Shown here: positions 61,074 to 64,000 of the stretch, piece after piece
Numbering within the stretch: the stretch's first letter is position 1
Layout of the letters: every line of letters begins with the position of its first letter
Assembly (NCBI RefSeq): GCF_005144885.1
Contig: NZ_CP039690.1
Span: forward strand, 4,415,001 to 4,479,000
Origin: Phreatobacter stygius
Lineage (GTDB): Bacteria; Pseudomonadota; Alphaproteobacteria; Rhizobiales; Phreatobacteraceae
DNA: 64,000 nt
Direction: 5' to 3'
The notes under the pieces: generated by a model
The model's database searches: none
What the model was told of the DNA's origin: nothing
Seen by the model: only the letters and a program-made list of their open reading frames with translations
Made by a program: the position numbers and the translations under genes

Positions 61074-63044
61074 ATGACGTCGCCCATGTCCCTGTCGCTT
61101 GCCGCCGAATTCCCAAGAGCCACCGAAGCGCAATGGCGCGCCGCGGTCGATGCCGTGCTGAAGGGCAAGCCCTTCGACAAGACGCTGGTCGGCCGGACCG
61201 CAGACGGCATTGCCATCCAGCCGCTCTATCCGCGCGTCGCGGACGCGGCGCCGCTCGCCGGCCGGGCCGGCGGTGCGCCCTGGACGATCGTTCAGCGCGC
61301 CGACCAGCCGGATCCGCGCGATGCCAATGTCCAGGCGCTCGACGATCTGACCAACGGCGCCTCGGGTCTTGCCATCGTCACCCGCGGCGCGATCGGCGAT
61401 CACCGCGGCGACGGCCTCGTCCTCGACAGCCTCGCCGACCTCGACCAGTTGCTCGACGGTGTCATGCTCGACCTGATCCCGCTGCGCGTCGATGCCGGCA
61501 CGTCGGCCGGCCATGTCGCGGCGCTGCTGGCCGCCAAGGTGGCGCGCGACAAGCTAGACCCGGCGAGCCTCACCATGGCCTTCGGCATCGATCCGATCGG
61601 TGCCTTTGCCCGGCGTGGCACGCTGGAGAACTGGAACGGGGCGGCGGCCAAGGCGGCGGACATGGTTCTCGGCCTGCGCAAGCGTGGCTTTGCCGGTACC
61701 CAGGTGATCGCCGACGGCCGGGTGATCCATGATGCCGGCGGTTCGGAGGCCCAGGAGCTTGCCTTCGCGCTTGGCGCGGCCGTGCAATATCTCAGGGTGC
61801 TCGAACAGGCGGGTCTCAGCCTCGACGAGGCGCGCCGCGCCATCGCCGTGCTGGTCGCCGCCGATGCCGATCAGTTCCTCACATCAGCCAAGCTGCGCGC
61901 CATCCGCCAGCTCTGGGCGCGGGTCGAGACGGCTTGCGGATTGTCGCCCTCGCGGCTCGAACTGCATGCCGAAACCGCCTGGCGGATGACCACCAAGGTC
62001 GACCCGGCGGTCAACTGGCTGCGCACCACCATGGCCTGTTTTGCCGCCGGCATCGGCGGCGCCGATCATGTCACGGTCCAGCCCTGGACCGCGGCGATCG
62101 GCCTGCCCGATGCCTTCGCCCGGCGTATCGCGCGCAACACCCAGCTGATCCTGATCGAGGAATCGAACCTGCACCGGGTCGCCGATCCGGCAGCCGGTTC
62201 CGGTGGTGTCGAAGCGCTGACATCGGAGCTTTGCGAGGCGGCCTGGGCGCTGTTCCAGGACAGCGAGCGGGCCGGTGGCGTGGTGGCGGCGCTTTCCGGT
62301 GGAACCATTCAGGTGGCGGTGGCCAAGGCGCGCCTGGCGCGCCAGGCCGCCATCGCCAAGCGGCGCGAACCGCTGACCGGCACCTCCGAGTTTCCCAACA
62401 TTCACGAACTGACGCCCGAGGTGCTGCATCCCGTGCCGCGCCTCGCCAACAGGCAGGTGGCGCCGGTCGAGCTGCCCGAGGCGGCCAAGGGTGAGCGTTT
62501 CGAGGCAACGGTTGCGGCTTTCGACGCCGGTGCCTTCAGGGCCGCGCTGTCGCGGCCGAAGACCGACACGATCTTTGTCGATCCGCTTGCCCCGATCCGC
62601 CTTGCCGAACCCTTTGAGGCCCTGCGCGCCGCGCTCGACGCCGTCACGGCCAAGACCGGCAAGCGGCCGCAAGTCTTCCTGGCCGTGCTCGGGCCGGTCG
62701 CCGCCTTCACGCCGCGGGCAACCTTTGCCCGGAACCTGTTCGAGGCCGGCGGCTTCGAGGCGCCGATCCCGGAAGCCTTCGCCGACGGAGCCGGTCTGCT
62801 GGCAGCCTTCAAGGCCTCGGGGGCCAGGATCGCCTGCATCTGTTCGTCCGACGAACTCTATGCGACGAATGCCATCCCGACCGCCGAAGCGTTGACGACG
62901 GCCGGCGCCGCCCAGACCTGGCTCGCTGGCCGGCCGGGCGAACAGGAAGACGCACTGAAATCGGCCGGCGTCGGCGGTTTCGTCTTTGCCGGCTGTGACG
63001 TGATAGACTGTCTGAACGCCGCGAAAGCGGCGCTGGGCGAGTGA
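61074..63044 (+). CDS. mutA: methylmalonyl-CoA mutase small subunit
   Basis: 656 residues from the ATG at 61074 (61086 is an alternative). It resembles the MCM catalytic barrel domain with motifs [41 protein letters not shown] and [40 protein letters not shown]. The C-terminal part shows the B12-binding-like fold but without the DxHxxG cobalamin His. This is as expected for the non-catalytic beta subunit. It pairs with the large subunit encoded 10 bp downstream. The enzyme interconverts methylmalonyl-CoA and succinyl-CoA in propionate metabolism. The 82 bp before it hold no gene. Confidence 0.92.
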   Translation: MTSPMSLSLAAEFPRATEAQWRAAVDAVLKGKPFDKTLVGRTADGIAIQPLYPRVADAAPLAGRAGGAPWTIVQRADQPDPRDANVQALDDLTNGASGLAIVTRGAIGDHRGDGLVLDSLADLDQLLDGVMLDLIPLRVDAGTSAGHVAALLAAKVARDKLDPASLTMAFGIDPIGAFARRGTLENWNGAAAKAADMVLGLRKRGFAGTQVIADGRVIHDAGGSEAQELAFALGAAVQYLRVLEQAGLSLDEARRAIAVLVAADADQFLTSAKLRAIRQLWARVETACGLSPSRLELHAETAWRMTTKVDPAVNWLRTTMACFAAGIGGADHVTVQPWTAAIGLPDAFARRIARNTQLILIEESNLHRVADPAAGSGGVEALTSELCEAAWALFQDSERAGGVVAALSGGTIQVAVAKARLARQAAIAKRREPLTGTSEFPNIHELTPEVLHPVPRLANRQVAPVELPEAAKGERFEATVAAFDAGAFRAALSRPKTDTIFVDPLAPIRLAEPFEALRAALDAVTAKTGKRPQVFLAVLGPVAAFTPRATFARNLFEAGGFEAPIPEAFADGAGLLAAFKASGARIACICSSDELYATNAIPTAEALTTAGAAQTWLAGRPGEQEDALKSAGVGGFVFAGCDVIDCLNAAKAALGE

Positions 63045-63054
63045 GGAGAGGCCC

Positions 63055-64000
63055 ATGACCTCTATTCCCGATTTTTCCGGCCTGCCGTTCTCCAAGGCCG
63101 CCCCGGCCGCTTCCGGCGGCGAGGCCTGGCTGACGCCCGAGGACATCCTGGTGCAGCCGGTCCATGGCGAGAGCGATCTTGCCGGCATCGATTTCCTCGA
63201 GACCTATCCCGGTATCAAGCCGTTCCTGCGCGGTCCCTATCCGACCATGTATGTCAACCAGCCCTGGACGATCCGGCAATATGCCGGCTTCTCCACGGCC
63301 GAGGATTCCAACGCCTTCTACCGGCGCAATCTGGCCGCCGGCCAGAAAGGCCTGTCGGTTGCCTTCGATCTCGCCACTCACCGGGGTTATGATTCCGATC
63401 ATCCCAGGGTGTCGGGCGATGTCGGCATGGCCGGTGTGGCGATCGATTCGATCTACGACATGCGCACGCTGTTCTCGGGCATTCCGCTCGGCGAGATGAG
63501 CGTGTCGATGACCATGAACGGTGCCGTGCTGCCGGTGCTGGCGCTCTATATCGCGGCGGCCGAAGAGCAGGGCGTGCCGCAGGCCAAGCTCTCCGGGACC
63601 ATCCAGAACGACATCCTCAAGGAGTTCATGGTCCGCAACACCTATATCTACCCGCCGATCCCCTCGATGCGGATCATCTCGGATATCTTCGCCCATACCG
63701 CGAAGCACATGCCGAAATACAATTCGATCTCGATTTCCGGCTATCACATGCAGGAGGCCGGGGCGACGCAGGACCTCGAGCTGGCCTATACGCTCGCCGA
63801 CGGCGTCGAATATATCCGCGCCGGCATCGCCGCCGGCATGACGGTCGACCAGTTCGCGCCGCGCCTGTCGTTCTTCTGGGCCATCGGCATGAATTTCTTC
63901 ATGGAGGTGGCGAAGCTCCGGGCCGCCCGGCTGCTCTGGGCGAAACTGGTCAAGGAGTTCCATCCGAAGACCGACAAGAGCCTGCCCTTGCGCACCCACT
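63055..64000 (+). CDS. methylmalonyl-CoA mutase large subunit, 3' end outside window
   Basis: The first 315 codons are visible. [37 protein letters not shown] leads into [80 protein letters not shown]. This contains the catalytic Tyr in [17 protein letters not shown] and the R-x-Y-D substrate region. [19 protein letters not shown] and [31 protein letters not shown] continue the barrel. GAGGAG lies seven bases before the ATG. The B12 domain would be beyond the window. Confidence 0.95.
   Translation, partial: MTSIPDFSGLPFSKAAPAASGGEAWLTPEDILVQPVHGESDLAGIDFLETYPGIKPFLRGPYPTMYVNQPWTIRQYAGFSTAEDSNAFYRRNLAAGQKGLSVAFDLATHRGYDSDHPRVSGDVGMAGVAIDSIYDMRTLFSGIPLGEMSVSMTMNGAVLPVLALYIAAAEEQGVPQAKLSGTIQNDILKEFMVRNTYIYPPIPSMRIISDIFAHTAKHMPKYNSISISGYHMQEAGATQDLELAYTLADGVEYIRAGIAAGMTVDQFAPRLSFFWAIGMNFFMEVAKLRAARLLWAKLVKEFHPKTDKSLPLRTH

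Overview
The window is 64 kb of GC-rich DNA (I estimate roughly two-thirds G+C) with closely packed protein genes. I saw no rRNA or tRNA genes, no insertion sequence, no CRISPR array and no prophage. Gene content points to an alphaproteobacterium of the order Hyphomicrobiales (Rhizobiales). The clues are a TIGR03808-type Tat-exported beta-helix protein, a DUF6356 protein, many LIV-, Dpp- and Bug-type uptake systems, a split methylmalonyl-CoA mutase and a serine-glyoxylate aminotransferase. The genus is not determined; a Phreatobacter/Bosea-like lineage is only a guess.

Layout. 1-7.0 kb: an HD phosphohydrolase (cut by the window start), a tyrosine-phosphatase-like protein, a large DUF2339 membrane protein, a WD40-type protein, a histidine phosphatase and a class III CoA-transferase. 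7.0-8.1 kb: a GNAT acetyltransferase coupled to a BrnT-type toxin/HTH-antitoxin locus. The toxin gene looks frameshifted by a single lost base, which falsely joins it to its antitoxin. 8.1-24.3 kb: a single-strand catabolic and transport block. In transcription order it encodes a binding protein, fused LivH-LivM, LivG, LivF, HyuA, HyuB, an FAD subunit, a fused 2Fe-2S/molybdenum hydroxylase, a 6-hydroxynicotinate-reductase-like Fe-S protein, a MarR regulator, a UPF0280 (ApbE-superfamily) protein and a DUF1185 protein. I read it as uptake and hydroxylative, then reductive, then ATP-dependent opening of an N-heterocyclic acid. Nicotinate or a relative is the best guess. 24.4-31.5 kb: metal-type asparaginase, DUF6356, Lrp/AsnC regulator, metallo-beta-lactamase-fold hydrolase, BioY, FkbM methyltransferase, SelO and a luciferase-like monooxygenase.

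31.6-36.7 kb: a GntR regulator and serine-glyoxylate-type aminotransferase, divergent from a large FAD/Fe-S 2-hydroxyacid dehydrogenase. 36.7-42.5 kb: a four-gene dipeptide-type ABC importer with fused ATPases. 42.5-48.7 kb: GNAT, aspartate-dehydrogenase-like protein, Bug/TctC binding protein, GMC oxidoreductase, sugar kinase and ferredoxin-NADP reductase (fpr). 48.9-55.1 kb: small or poorly characterised proteins, gamma-carbonic anhydrase, beta-helix protein, phosphoesterase and aminotransferase. 55.2-57.5 kb: M48 protease and DsbA-type oxidoreductase, closed by a strong terminator. 57.5-64 kb: NTF2-like protein, two uncharacterised proteins, folP-folB-folK, then methylmalonyl-CoA mutase small and large subunits (the latter cut by the window end).

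The most interesting signals are regulatory. A 20-bp palindrome of the form RYCRTTCG-N4-CGAAYGRY occurs upstream of hyuA, of the Liv binding-protein gene and of fpr, which lies 24 kb away. In the last two it overlaps the -10 box at the same offset, in promoters with the same TTGTCA-N16-TATCRT core. This suggests one repressor joins the heterocycle cluster to the ferredoxin reductase that could feed electrons to its Fe-S reductase. The toxin-antitoxin locus has its own promoter with a 15-bp palindrome in the spacer. All functional statements are read from sequence and family knowledge; no searches were run.
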